Positions 36,147 to 47,061 of a stretch of 64,000 nt of DNA are shown piece by piece. A program made the translations under genes and the position numbers. The notes below the pieces were generated by a model. The model had not been told where the DNA came from, did no database searches, and saw only the letters and a program-made list of their open reading frames with translations. The stretch lies in contig CALTDI010000020.1 in the NCBI GenBank assembly GCA_943842505.1, positions 24,219 to 88,218 on the forward strand, written 5' to 3'. The first letter of the stretch is position 1; every line of letters starts with the position of its first letter. The stretch is from an uncultured Pseudomonadales bacterium (GTDB lineage Bacteria; Pseudomonadota; Gammaproteobacteria; Pseudomonadales; Pseudohongiellaceae).

Positions 36147-38225
36147 ATGTCAAAAAAAGATTTTCTAGTCGAGATAGGGACAGAGGAGCTGCCTCCCAAG
36201 GCACTGCTCAAACTGTCGAAGTCGTTTCAGGCTGGCGTAGTAGATGGTTTGAAGAAGGAGTCACTCAGCTACACTGATGTAAGAGCGTTCGCTACTCCTC
36301 GTCGATTGGCCCTATTGGTGTCGCAACTAGACGAGAAACAAGAAGACAAGCAAACAGACAAATTTGGGCCCGCCGTTAAAGCTGCCTTCGATGGTGAGGG
36401 TAATCCAACGCGAGCGGCCAGTGGTTTTGCCAAGTCTTGTGGAGTTGAGGTATCTGATCTTGGCACAGCAGAGAAAGACGGCGTAGAGAAACTTAGCTAT
36501 TCATCGACGCAGCCCGGTAAGTCAACTACCCAGTTGCTGCCCTCAATTATAGACACAGCACTGGCTAAGCTACCGATTCCCAAGAGAATGCGCTGGGGCG
36601 CGTCTCGAGATGAATTTGTGCGCCCGGTTCACTGGGTGGTATTACTGTTCGGCAATGAGGTGGTTAAGACTACTATTCTTGGCGTAGAGTCCGGCATGGA
36701 GACCCTGGGTCATCGGTTTCATTACCCGGAAAAGATCAAGATCGGCAACCCGGGTGACTATGAATCGCTATTGGAAAATCCTGGTAATGTCATCGTCGAT
36801 TTCGCCAGACGTAGAGAGATAATTCGAAGCGCTATCGTTGCCGAAGGCGAGAAGCTAAATGCCTCCACCGTAGTAGATGAGGCACTTCTAGACGAGGTAA
36901 CAAGCCTGGTTGAATATCCCGTTGCGCTAACTGGCAGGTTTGACGAATTGTTTTTGGACGTTCCCTCTGAAGCCTTGATCCTGGCAATGAAGTCTCATCA
37001 GAAATGTTTCTATCTTCTCGATAAGGATCAGAAACTCTTGCCGTATTTCGTCACCGTGAGCAATATTCGAAGCACAGACCCAGCTCAGGTTATTGAGGGT
37101 AATGAGAGGGTTATTCGACCGCGACTGGCAGATGCAAAATTCTTCTACGAGACAGATCAAAACAGTTCACTAGAAAGCCGCCTAGAACAATTAAAGAAGG
37201 TCGTTTTTCAAGAGAAGTTGGGCACAGTCTATGAACGTAGCCTGAGAGTTGCAAAACTTGCGGCTTTTATTGCTAAAGACACCGGAGAAGATGAGTCACA
37301 GGCACAAAGAGCGGCCATGCTTTCGAAGTGTGACTTAGTAAGCAATATGGTGGGTGAATTCGCCGACTTGCAGGGTCTTATGGGATCTTACTATGCGAGA
37401 AACGACGGTGAGCCTGAGCCCGTAGCTCAGGCGATCAATGAACAATATATGCCTAGATATGCTGGCGATGAACTCCCTTCTACCCCAATAGGCAGCATTC
37501 TAGCGGTGTCCGACAAACTGGATTCGATAGTAGGCTTGTTTGCTATAGGTCAGCCTCCTACTGGCTCTAAGGATCCGTTCGCTCTTCGGCGCTCAGCAAT
37601 CGGGGTTTTAAGAATCCTGGTTGAGAACAAGATGGACTTGGATCTCATGGCCTGTATAGAAGCGTCTCTACAGGGTTTCGAATCGATCGAAGTTGCTTCT
37701 GACACGGCCGAGAAGGTTTTTGAATTCATGCTCGAAAGATTTCGCAGTTGGTACGCTGATGAAGGCATTTCCAGCAACGTCTTCCAGTCTGTCATGGAGC
37801 TGAAGCCACGCAAGCCCTATGATTTCAACAAGCGAATTCAAGCTGTCTCTAATTTCAGTCAACTTGAGGAAGCCGCAGCCTTAGCCGCGGCCAATAAACG
37901 AGTGTCAAATCTACTCGATAAGGTTGACTCAACGTCGCTTACAACAGACATCAACGAGACGCTGTTTGATGGTGAGGCAGAAGTCTTGCTCTTTCAGCAG
38001 CTGCAAGCCAAAGAGTTAAAAACGACCCCTTTGTTCGACGCGGGAGACTATACGGCCGGGCTCGCCGAATTGGCACAGTTGAAGGATTGTGTAGACGGAT
38101 TCTTCGACGATGTCTTAGTTATGTGTGAGGATGAAGCGGTACAGAAAAATCGCCTTGCGCTACTACAGAGACTTCGCGCGATTTTTCTCAGAGTCGCAGA
38201 TATTTCCTATTTACACACCAGTTAG
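36147..38225 (+). CDS. glyS: Glycyl-tRNA synthetase beta subunit
   Basis: Beta subunit needed for tRNA recognition. The 692 residues match the bacterial GlyS length. Characteristic segments are FLVEIGTEELPPKAL (5-19), FATPRRLALLV, PIPKRMRWG near 147-155, DEVTSLVEYPVALTGRFDE, and the HD-like region around RAAMLSKCDLVSNMVGEF. The C-terminal anticodon-binding DALR-like part ends LRAIFLRVADISYL. Start ATG is 2 bp after the glyQ stop. Confidence 0.97.
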   Translation: MSKKDFLVEIGTEELPPKALLKLSKSFQAGVVDGLKKESLSYTDVRAFATPRRLALLVSQLDEKQEDKQTDKFGPAVKAAFDGEGNPTRAASGFAKSCGVEVSDLGTAEKDGVEKLSYSSTQPGKSTTQLLPSIIDTALAKLPIPKRMRWGASRDEFVRPVHWVVLLFGNEVVKTTILGVESGMETLGHRFHYPEKIKIGNPGDYESLLENPGNVIVDFARRREIIRSAIVAEGEKLNASTVVDEALLDEVTSLVEYPVALTGRFDELFLDVPSEALILAMKSHQKCFYLLDKDQKLLPYFVTVSNIRSTDPAQVIEGNERVIRPRLADAKFFYETDQNSSLESRLEQLKKVVFQEKLGTVYERSLRVAKLAAFIAKDTGEDESQAQRAAMLSKCDLVSNMVGEFADLQGLMGSYYARNDGEPEPVAQAINEQYMPRYAGDELPSTPIGSILAVSDKLDSIVGLFAIGQPPTGSKDPFALRRSAIGVLRILVENKMDLDLMACIEASLQGFESIEVASDTAEKVFEFMLERFRSWYADEGISSNVFQSVMELKPRKPYDFNKRIQAVSNFSQLEEAAALAAANKRVSNLLDKVDSTSLTTDINETLFDGEAEVLLFQQLQAKELKTTPLFDAGDYTAGLAELAQLKDCVDGFFDDVLVMCEDEAVQKNRLALLQRLRAIFLRVADISYLHTS

Positions 38226-38250
38226 TCATTCCTAGTCAAGGCCAGCAAGC

Positions 38251-38793
38251 ATGAAGACTATAGTTCTTGATCGAGATGGCGTTATCAATCAAGACTCAGA
38301 TGACTATATTAAGTCTGCTGAAGAGTTTGTTCCCATAGCCGGCAGTATTGAGGCAATTGCCAAACTCAGTGCTGCTGGTTTTCGAGTGTTTATTGCAACG
38401 AACCAATCCGGCCTCGCGCGAAAATATTTTGACGAGGACATTCTGTCCGAGATCCACCATTTATTGTGTTCTATGGTAGAACAGCTTGGCGGTACTATAG
38501 ACGGCATATTCTATTGCCCACATCATCCAGACGATAATTGTAATTGTAGAAAACCGAGAATTGGTCTACTTGAGCAGATTGAAAGTGAGTTTGCCTGCGA
38601 GCTTGCAGGAAGTTATTTTGTCGGTGACAGTCTTAATGATATTCAGGTAGCAGAAGCCTTTGGCTGTAAGCCGATTTTGGTACGTACTGGAAAAGGTACT
38701 TTGACAGAGAGTGTACTGGAATCGAACGGCGTAGCTGATGTGCGCGTTTATGAAAACCTATCTAGGGCCATTGCTGATATTTTGGAAGTATAG
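38251..38793 (+). CDS. gmhB: D-glycero-beta-D-manno-heptose 1,7-bisphosphate phosphatase GmhB
   Basis: Removes the C7 phosphate in ADP-heptose synthesis for the LPS core. The 180 residues form a HAD phosphatase: the nucleophile and acid pair D7-x-D9 in LDRDGVINQD, motif II in ATNQSGLARKYF, the zinc loop CPHHPDDNCNCRKP (about 91-104) typical of GmhB, and GDSLNDIQVAEAFG. It is 25 bp after glyS and 4 bp before the acyltransferase start, in the same order (reversed) as PA0005-PA0006 of Pseudomonas. Confidence 0.95.
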   Translation: MKTIVLDRDGVINQDSDDYIKSAEEFVPIAGSIEAIAKLSAAGFRVFIATNQSGLARKYFDEDILSEIHHLLCSMVEQLGGTIDGIFYCPHHPDDNCNCRKPRIGLLEQIESEFACELAGSYFVGDSLNDIQVAEAFGCKPILVRTGKGTLTESVLESNGVADVRVYENLSRAIADILEV

Positions 38794-38797
38794 AGAA

Positions 38798-39517
38798 ATG
38801 ACTCGGTTATTCCTTGGGATTCGCTCTACTGTTTTCTACTTTGGCTACTATTTTTTTACTGTCATTCTCTCAATAGTTTTTATTGTCTTCTTTCCTATTC
38901 TTCCTCCCAAGGGACGACATGTTATCGCCAGTATATGGTGTGACTCTATACTCGTGTGGTTACGGCTTTGCTGCGGGGTAAAGTATAAGATCATTGGGAT
39001 AGAGAACCTGCCTACGACACCCGCGATAGTTATTGCCAATCATCAAAGCAGCTGGGAGACGATACTCTTCTATAAACTGATCTTTCCCGTATCGCCGATT
39101 CTAAAGAAGGAGCTGATCGCTATTCCATTTTGGGGATGGTCTATGCGATTGCTAAAGCCCATTGCCATAGATAGGAGCAAACCTCGAGAAGCGGGTAGGT
39201 CCTTAATGATTCAGGGTGTGAATAGAATCGAGAATGGTAATTCGGTCATCGTTTTCCCCGAAGGCAGCCGATCAAAATTCGGTACCGTCAAACGCTTCTC
39301 TCGCGGGGGAGCAAAACTCGCTGTAGCCGCGAAAGCAGATATCGTACCGATTGCCCACAACGCCGGATATTGTTGGCCGGCGAGAGACTTCATTAAGAAA
39401 CCCGGGCTCATAACCGTAGTTATTGGCGAGAGGATAGCAATTGCTGATCTTGATGCTAACGAGCTGACAGCTGTGGTCGAGAGCTGGATTCGAAAGACGG
39501 TAGAGGAATTGAACTAG
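38798..39517 (+). CDS. plsC: 1-acyl-sn-glycerol-3-phosphate acyltransferase (PlsC family)
   Basis: Membrane acyltransferase that makes phosphatidic acid. I chose ATG 38798, after gmhB stops, giving 239 residues, over an upstream in-frame start that would overlap gmhB. A hydrophobic segment (about 13-35) is followed by NHQSSWET, the His-x4-Glu form of the usual H-x4-D motif, which I recall in the Pseudomonas LptA-type proteins at this locus. Motif III is FPEGSRSK. Downstream is an inverted repeat shared with gyrB. A role in lysolipid or ornithine-lipid acylation cannot be excluded. Confidence 0.9.
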   Translation: MTRLFLGIRSTVFYFGYYFFTVILSIVFIVFFPILPPKGRHVIASIWCDSILVWLRLCCGVKYKIIGIENLPTTPAIVIANHQSSWETILFYKLIFPVSPILKKELIAIPFWGWSMRLLKPIAIDRSKPREAGRSLMIQGVNRIENGNSVIVFPEGSRSKFGTVKRFSRGGAKLAVAAKADIVPIAHNAGYCWPARDFIKKPGLITVVIGERIAIADLDANELTAVVESWIRKTVEELN

Positions 39518-39537
39518 AGCGCGCTATGCGCTCTAGT
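39513..39537. terminator. Inverted repeat between plsC and gyrB, possible weak terminator
   Basis: ACTAGAGCGC and GCGCTCTAGT form a perfect 10-bp stem with the 5-base loop GCTAT. The left arm includes the plsC stop codon. No T-tract follows on either strand, so intrinsic termination would be weak. It separates the convergent plsC and gyrB. Confidence 0.5.
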
Positions 39538-39559
39538 AATATCTGCGCCCTTACCTACA

Positions 39560-42013
<2,454 letters not shown>

Positions 42014-42067
42014 TTAGCAGACACTATCGGCTGCCTTCCCCTTAATATCGGATAATTTCACTAAAAA

Positions 42068-43150
42068 TCAAGCTGTTATTGTACCACGTTCCACGTGGAA
42101 CGTGGCCACCTCAAGCGCCTCGGGTAGACAATTTAAGACGGCGTCTATTTCTACGCAGGTTATAAACACCTGCCCTCCCAGGCCTACCAGCTGCGCCAGT
42201 ACAGCCTCCCTGTTTACTTTGTCCAGCTCAGATGGCAGGTCATCAACGAGAAACACACAACTCCGATCAAGGGCCTCGCTTAGCAACAAGCCCTGGGCGA
42301 GCTTCATCGCGCTAACCAAGATCTTCTGCTGGCCCCTCGATAAAATCTCTACCGCCTTGCTTCTGCCTATTTTGAAGGATAGATCGGCCCTATGGGGGCC
42401 ATTCTGCGTAGCACCATAGCGAGCATCAAGGCTCCTATTGTCAGTAAGGACTTGCTCTAGCCCCCTTTCTCTATCCCAACCACACTCATAATCGATCTCA
42501 AGTGCTTCGGCCTCAGCGCCGTCCATCTCACTATACAACTTCATAAGCAATGGCAAAAAAAATTGTAAGTATTCACTTCGAGCACGATCGACTTCTCTCG
42601 CAGCATTGCAAAGCTCAGAATCCCAAGCAGAGATTTGTGCGAAGTCAGGCGTTCTCTGTTTTAACAACAGGTTTCGATTAGCTATCGATTTCTTAGTTCT
42701 TCGCCAATTTTCTACGAAACTTTGTTCCACGTGAAACACACCCCAGTCCAGGAATTGCCTTCTGGACCTAGGGCCTCCTTCTAGAAGAAGAAAGGAATTC
42801 GAGTCGAGGATCTGAACGGGTAATTCACGAGCGACACTCTCCCAGTTTCGCTGCTTCTCGGAACGGAATCTGAGCTCATGACTCTGACGGCGTGACTTGC
42901 TGAGCCCGATCTCTTTACCGTCCTGTAATCGAGCAAAAACAACCGCCTGCTCTTGATCGCTATTAATTAGCGGATCTATCTTACTAGTTCGAAAAGACCG
43001 ACCGGTCGCCAAAAGATGAATAGACTCGAGAATGCTTGTCTTGCCAGAGCCGTTCTCTCCGTGCAGGACATTTATCGTTGGGGCTGGCACAATATCTAGA
43101 GACCCTAGATTTCGTACCGCACTAACATTCAGCTTCTCGATGATGCTCAT
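42068..43150 (-). CDS. recF: DNA replication and repair protein RecF
   Basis: SMC-like ATPase that helps load RecA at gaps. The 360 residues contain Walker A HGENGSGKTSILE (about 30-42), the ABC signature LSRGQQKILVSAMKLAQGLLL and Walker B CVFLVDDLPSELD. The length fits the family. The coding sequence contains two parS-like sites (42087-42102 and 42723-42738), one at the very end of the gene where the codons for FHVE encode the palindrome. It lies between dnaN and gyrB on the minus strand. Confidence 0.97.
   Translation of the reverse strand: MSIIEKLNVSAVRNLGSLDIVPAPTINVLHGENGSGKTSILESIHLLATGRSFRTSKIDPLINSDQEQAVVFARLQDGKEIGLSKSRRQSHELRFRSEKQRNWESVARELPVQILDSNSFLLLEGGPRSRRQFLDWGVFHVEQSFVENWRRTKKSIANRNLLLKQRTPDFAQISAWDSELCNAAREVDRARSEYLQFFLPLLMKLYSEMDGAEAEALEIDYECGWDRERGLEQVLTDNRSLDARYGATQNGPHRADLSFKIGRSKAVEILSRGQQKILVSAMKLAQGLLLSEALDRSCVFLVDDLPSELDKVNREAVLAQLVGLGGQVFITCVEIDAVLNCLPEALEVATFHVERGTITA
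42087..42102. promoter_or_regulatory. parS-like ParB binding site 1 (inside recF 3' end)
   Basis: CGTTCCACGTGGAACG is a perfect 16-bp palindrome that differs from the known parS form TGTTCCACGTGGAACA only at the two outermost bases. The symmetry extends to 22 bp (42084-42105). It lies about 12 kb from parAB and 4 kb from the oriC candidate. Confidence 0.8.
42723..42738. promoter_or_regulatory. parS-like ParB binding site 2 (inside recF)
   Basis: TGTTCCACGTGAAACA equals the parS sequence best known from Bacillus and is one base off the fully symmetric TGTTTCACGTGAAACA. It lies within the recF coding sequence, 636 bp from site 1. Confidence 0.88.
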
Positions 43151-43195
43151 AATAGGGAAGCTCGGGCTGGTGCCTTCACGGGCCGCAGCTATTAG

Positions 43196-44299
43196 TTATA
43201 AACGCATCGGCATAACAACATAGAGTGCATCACTGCCTTCTTCCGCTTCCAGCAAGGCACTGCTGTTTGCATCCGAAAGAGTAATGCGCGCCTTCTTGCT
43301 GCTCAGAGTAGAAAGCACATCGATGAGGTAACTGACATTAAAACCAATCTCTAGAGAGTCCCCCTCGTACTCAACTGATACTATCTCTTCGGCCTCTTCC
43401 TGCTCAGGGTTATTCGCTAGAATCTTTAGCTCACCACTCGAAAGCAAAACCCGCACTCCACGGTACTTCTCATTGGATAGTATCGATGCCCGGGAGAATC
43501 CCTGCCTCAATTCCTGACAATCTCCGATCAATACCTTGTTGCCACCCTTCGGTAACACTCGGTTATAGTCTGGAAACTTGCCATCTACTAGTTTCGACGT
43601 AAAGGTGAACGCCGGTACACTGGCGCGAATATGGTTCTGGCCGAAGGTAAGCGATATATCGCCGGAATCGTCTGTTAGTAGCCGCGCCATTTCCATAATG
43701 CCTTTGCGTGGCAAAATTAGCTGCTGTGATTCAGAGATGGGATTGCTCATGTTGAGGGTTTCCATCGCCAGGCGATGGCCGTCGGTAGCAACAACTCGTA
43801 AGTAGTCCGGCGCAACCTCAAACAGCATGCCGTTAAGATAGTAGCGCACGTCCTGCTGTGCCATTGCGAAACTTGTACTGTCCAATAATTCTCGCAGTTT
43901 ACTCTGCGACATAGTGATAGAAAAAGTATCAGGCTCTTCATCAACCGCTGGAAACTCTGTGGCCGGCAAGGTAGTAAGCGTAAACCTGCTGCGCCCGGAC
44001 TTAATCGTTACTTTATTCTCAACCAGGGTGAGTTCAATATTTGCATCATCACTTAGCGATTTGCAGATATCCAACAACTTGCGTGCTGGGACCGTAATTT
44101 CACCGGGCTTGTGTGCCTGGTCCACAGTGACACGACCGACCAATTCCACTTCAAGATCGGTACCTGTGAGTGATAGCTCAGTGTCCTTTAATACTAAAAG
44201 GACATTTGAAAGTACTGGTAAAGTCTGACGTCTCTCCACCACACCACTCACTAACTGCAAGGGCTTTAAAAAAGCTTCTCGTGAAATAACAAAATGCAT
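43196..44299 (-). CDS. dnaN: DNA polymerase III beta sliding clamp
   Basis: Ring-shaped processivity clamp. ATG at 44299, preceded by AAAGGAAAG, is preferred over an upstream in-frame start at 44329, because the protein then begins MHFVISREAFLKPLQLVSG and has 367 residues, as in E. coli (366). Conserved features are LPVLSNVLL, GRSRFTLTTLPATEFP, VATDGHRLAM and the C-terminal VVMPMRL. It lies between dnaA (48 bp away) and recF (45 bp). Confidence 0.97.
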   Translation of the reverse strand: MHFVISREAFLKPLQLVSGVVERRQTLPVLSNVLLVLKDTELSLTGTDLEVELVGRVTVDQAHKPGEITVPARKLLDICKSLSDDANIELTLVENKVTIKSGRSRFTLTTLPATEFPAVDEEPDTFSITMSQSKLRELLDSTSFAMAQQDVRYYLNGMLFEVAPDYLRVVATDGHRLAMETLNMSNPISESQQLILPRKGIMEMARLLTDDSGDISLTFGQNHIRASVPAFTFTSKLVDGKFPDYNRVLPKGGNKVLIGDCQELRQGFSRASILSNEKYRGVRVLLSSGELKILANNPEQEEAEEIVSVEYEGDSLEIGFNVSYLIDVLSTLSSKKARITLSDANSSALLEAEEGSDALYVVMPMRL

Positions 44300-44347
44300 C
44301 GTTTTGCTTTCCTTTCTTTCTAAACTCAAACCATCACTACGGAGCGT

Positions 44348-45793
44348 TTAGCTCGATAACGACCTGAGCAAGTTATTATAGTCTTCTTGTATATCGATTG
44401 AGCTGTGGCGCAGCTTTTTCACTTGCTTGCAGGCATGCATCACAGTGGTATGGTCCCTACCGCCAAAGGCGTCACCAATTTCCGGTAAGCTGTGATTAGT
44501 TAGCTCTTTGGAAAGGCTCATTGCTACTTGCCTAGGTCTCGCCACCGACCTGTTGCGCCGCTTCGATAGCATGTCCGCCATCTTGATCTTGTAATACTCG
44601 GCTACGGAACGCTGAATATTGTCTATTGTTACTAACTTATCCTGAAGGGCAAAAAGATCACGTAGCGCTTCCTTTATAAGGTCGAGGTCAATTTTCTGGC
44701 CAGTGAAGTTTGAGTGTGCAATAACTCGTTTCAATGCACCCTCAAGCTCGCGCACATTGGAACGCAAGCGCTGAGCTATAAACATTGCTACATCATTTGG
44801 CAGCTCAACATTACATAGCGCCGCCTTATTCATCAAAATCGCTGCTCTGGTTTCCAGTTCTGGCGGTTCTACGGCAACAGTAAGGCCCCAACCAAACCTA
44901 GATTTCAAACGCTCCTCGAGCCCATTAATCTCTTTATGGTAGCGATCGCAGGTCAATATGATCTGCTGGCCGCCTTCTAGCAAGGCGTTGAATGTATGAA
45001 AAAACTCTTCCTGGGATCGCTCTTTTCCTGCAAAGAATTGAATATCGTCGATAAGCAAAGCATCTACAGAGCGATAGAATCGCTTAAATTCGTTAATCGC
45101 GTTTAGTTGCAGCGCAGTCACCATGGTGGCAACAAAGGTCTCAGAATGCAGGTAGACAACTTTCGCATTCGGCTTTTTGGCAACCAGATAGTTTCCAATA
45201 GCATGCATTAAGTGAGTCTTACCTAACCCTACACCACCATATATAAAGAGCGGGTTATAGGCATAGCCAGGGTTTTCCGCGACCTGCATCGCTGCGGCTC
45301 TAGCGAGCTGGTTTGACTTCCCTTCAACGAAATTATCGAAAGTATTTTCGACGTTCAGTGCGCCTCGATGTCTTAATTTTCCTTCGATGACGATGTCGAC
45401 CTTGCGCCTTTCTGCTTCTGCCGAACTCGTCTTGAATTGGATTGGTGGTTTTGGGCTGGGCTGAGCTTGCGTGTTCGAAGCCTGTGCTTGAACCGCTCTT
45501 GCTAGGTTATCTTTGACGGCGGCCTGCCCTGCCGCGACGCGCTCCGCTGGATCACCACTGAATACCTCTAGGCGAATCTCCAGCGCGGCATCATTGGAAT
45601 CGGCTACAATTTCTTCAATTCGGGGCAGAAACTTTCCTTTTACCCAATCCAGAATAAATCTATTTGGAGCCAAAATACGCAAAACCGATGAATCCAGCTC
45701 CACGTGAAGAGGTCTTATCCAAGTATTAAATTGTTGGGAGGGTAGTTCTGCTCTCAAGCAGTCGATACATTCTTGCCAGATTATTACAGCCAC
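44348..45793 (-). CDS. dnaA: Chromosomal replication initiator DnaA
   Basis: AAA+ initiator that binds DnaA boxes and opens the origin. The 481 residues start with GTG. Domain I is at about 1-85, with a Gln/Pro/Ala-rich linker near 95-118. Domain III has Walker [14 protein letters not shown] (about 185-197), Walker [10 protein letters not shown] and sensor motifs. Domain IV ends with the DNA-binding signature [15 protein letters not shown]. Genes for the clamp, RecF and gyrase follow. The candidate origin lies directly upstream. Confidence 0.98.
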   Translation of the reverse strand: MAVIIWQECIDCLRAELPSQQFNTWIRPLHVELDSSVLRILAPNRFILDWVKGKFLPRIEEIVADSNDAALEIRLEVFSGDPAERVAAGQAAVKDNLARAVQAQASNTQAQPSPKPPIQFKTSSAEAERRKVDIVIEGKLRHRGALNVENTFDNFVEGKSNQLARAAAMQVAENPGYAYNPLFIYGGVGLGKTHLMHAIGNYLVAKKPNAKVVYLHSETFVATMVTALQLNAINEFKRFYRSVDALLIDDIQFFAGKERSQEEFFHTFNALLEGGQQIILTCDRYHKEINGLEERLKSRFGWGLTVAVEPPELETRAAILMNKAALCNVELPNDVAMFIAQRLRSNVRELEGALKRVIAHSNFTGQKIDLDLIKEALRDLFALQDKLVTIDNIQRSVAEYYKIKMADMLSKRRNRSVARPRQVAMSLSKELTNHSLPEIGDAFGGRDHTTVMHACKQVKKLRHSSIDIQEDYNNLLRSLSS

Positions 45794-46217
45794 GTTTTCT
45801 TGCCCGCATTATTTATTATTTTTACTAAAACAGGCGGCAATTCTATAAGCTCAGGCAAGAGTTATCCACTGGCAAGCAGGCAAAAATAAGGTTTTTTCAT
45901 TGTATTTTATTTTCTTATTTATCAACAGGTTAAAAGATTTTACTGTTATTTTCCGAGTAAAAAACTACTTCTGCTCACAGCAATATTCGAAACCTGTTGA
46001 TAACAAAGCTGTGGATAACTTGTGATTAAATTCTGGATTAGATTGTACTCAATTTCCAATGGCCCAGCCTTTACCCTAAGCGTCTATTTACCCTAGATGA
46101 ATTGTCCTACTTATACACCTTATTCCGTTGCATGTTGGCACTAAACCCTCTAGAATTCGTGACCCTATTTTCGAACCGCTTCGTTCGGTTTGTGATTGAA
46201 GAATCGGATGAATTGAT
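45794..46217. other. Candidate replication origin (oriC) between dnaA and rpmH
   Basis: A 424-bp divergent gap with a strongly AT-rich middle (about 45880-45990). DnaA-box matches: TTATCCACT at 45862-45870, TTATCAACA at 45919-45927, TGTTGATAA (reverse of TTATCAACA) at 45995-46003, a perfect reverse box TGTGGATAA at 46010-46018, and TTATACACC at 46111-46119. The placement between dnaA and rpmH is that of the Pseudomonas origin. It must also hold the dnaA and rpmH promoters. Confidence 0.85.
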
Positions 46218-46352
46218 ATGAAAAGAACATTCCAACCCAGCGTATTAAAAAGAGCTCGAACCCACGGTTTTAGAGCTCGAATGGCAACCAAAGGCGGCCG
46301 TCTTGTAATTAAGAGACGCCGTTCTAGAGGACGTGCCAAGCTCTCAGCATAA
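46218..46352 (+). CDS. rpmH: Ribosomal protein bL34
   Basis: Small, very basic large-subunit protein of 44 residues. The sequence starts [19 protein letters not shown] and ends [12 protein letters not shown], an exact fit to the bL34 family in both length and residues. It stands first in the rpmH-rnpA-yidD-yidC-mnmE order on the right side of the origin, 58 bp before rnpA. Confidence 0.98.
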   Translation: MKRTFQPSVLKRARTHGFRARMATKGGRLVIKRRRSRGRAKLSA

Positions 46353-46410
46353 GTTCTGTTTTCTCTGCTGTTCGATGATTGACTAGTCTGATGAGAAGAG
46401 AGAATAAAAC

Positions 46411-46797
46411 GTGGCTGAGTTCAGCTTTCCCAAAACTTCGAGGCTGCTGAACGCTGCAGACTATAAAGCTGTCTTCAGTGATGCGCAGTTCAAAGTCTCC
46501 TCTCGCCACTTTCTGGTGCTAGCCAGGACTAATGATCGATCTGGCTCTAGAATAGGCTTGGTTATAGCGAAGAAAAACGTAGCGCTTGCCGTACAACGCA
46601 ACCGTATCAAGCGCCAGCTACGAGATACCTTTCGCCACAGCAGGGCACTGTTAGACACGCTGGATCTAGTCGTGTTGGCAAGGAAAGATGCTGATAAACT
46701 CGACAATAGTCAGTTGAAAGATACGATCGAGTCTTTGTGGCAGGATCTTCACACAAAGATGAAAAGGGCTGCAGCTAAAAACCAGGACGACAGGTAA
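46411..46797 (+). CDS. rnpA: Ribonuclease P protein component
   Basis: Protein cofactor of RNase P, which trims the 5' end of tRNA precursors. The 128 residues (GTG start) begin FSFPKTSRLLNAADYKAVF and contain the RNR motif region NRIKRQLRDTFR (about 67-78), which contacts the RNA. The C-terminus is Lys-rich. Located between rpmH and yidD as in nearly all bacteria. Confidence 0.96.
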   Translation: MAEFSFPKTSRLLNAADYKAVFSDAQFKVSSRHFLVLARTNDRSGSRIGLVIAKKNVALAVQRNRIKRQLRDTFRHSRALLDTLDLVVLARKDADKLDNSQLKDTIESLWQDLHTKMKRAAAKNQDDR

Positions 46798-46805
46798 AAG
46801 CAATC

Positions 46806-47042
46806 ATGTTGGACAATCTACTTATTCGACTTATCAACGCTTACCAGTCTAGTTTGAGTTTGCTCATCGGCAATCAGTGTCGCTTTCATCCCACCTGTTC
46901 TCAATACACTAAAGAAGCAATACAAATTCACGGCTCAATGCGAGGATCCTGGCTTGGGATTCGCCGCATCTGCAGCTGTCACCCTTTTCACGAAGGGGGC
47001 TTTGACCCCGTTCCCGATAGTTCGGACCCTAAGGGTCAGTGA
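46806..47042 (+). CDS. yidD: Membrane protein insertion efficiency factor YidD
   Basis: Small protein with an amphipathic N-terminus that aids YidC-dependent membrane insertion. The 78 residues contain the family core NQCRFHPTCSQYTKEAIQIHG (about 21-41) with its conserved Cys residues, then LGIRRICSCHPFHEGGFDPVP. It is 8 bp after rnpA and 19 bp before yidC. Confidence 0.95.
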   Translation: MLDNLLIRLINAYQSSLSLLIGNQCRFHPTCSQYTKEAIQIHGSMRGSWLGIRRICSCHPFHEGGFDPVPDSSDPKGQ

Positions 47043-47061
47043 ACTGAGCAAGTAGGACACT

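Noticed and set aside
42102..42419. Open frame opposite recF
   Set aside because: Antisense shadow of recF with no motifs; the parS-like palindrome it covers explains nothing in that frame.
45696..45711. A third parS-like site in dnaA (AGCTCCACGTGAAGAG)
   Set aside because: Only the CCACGTGAA core matches; several outer positions fail, and the segment is coding sequence under other constraint.
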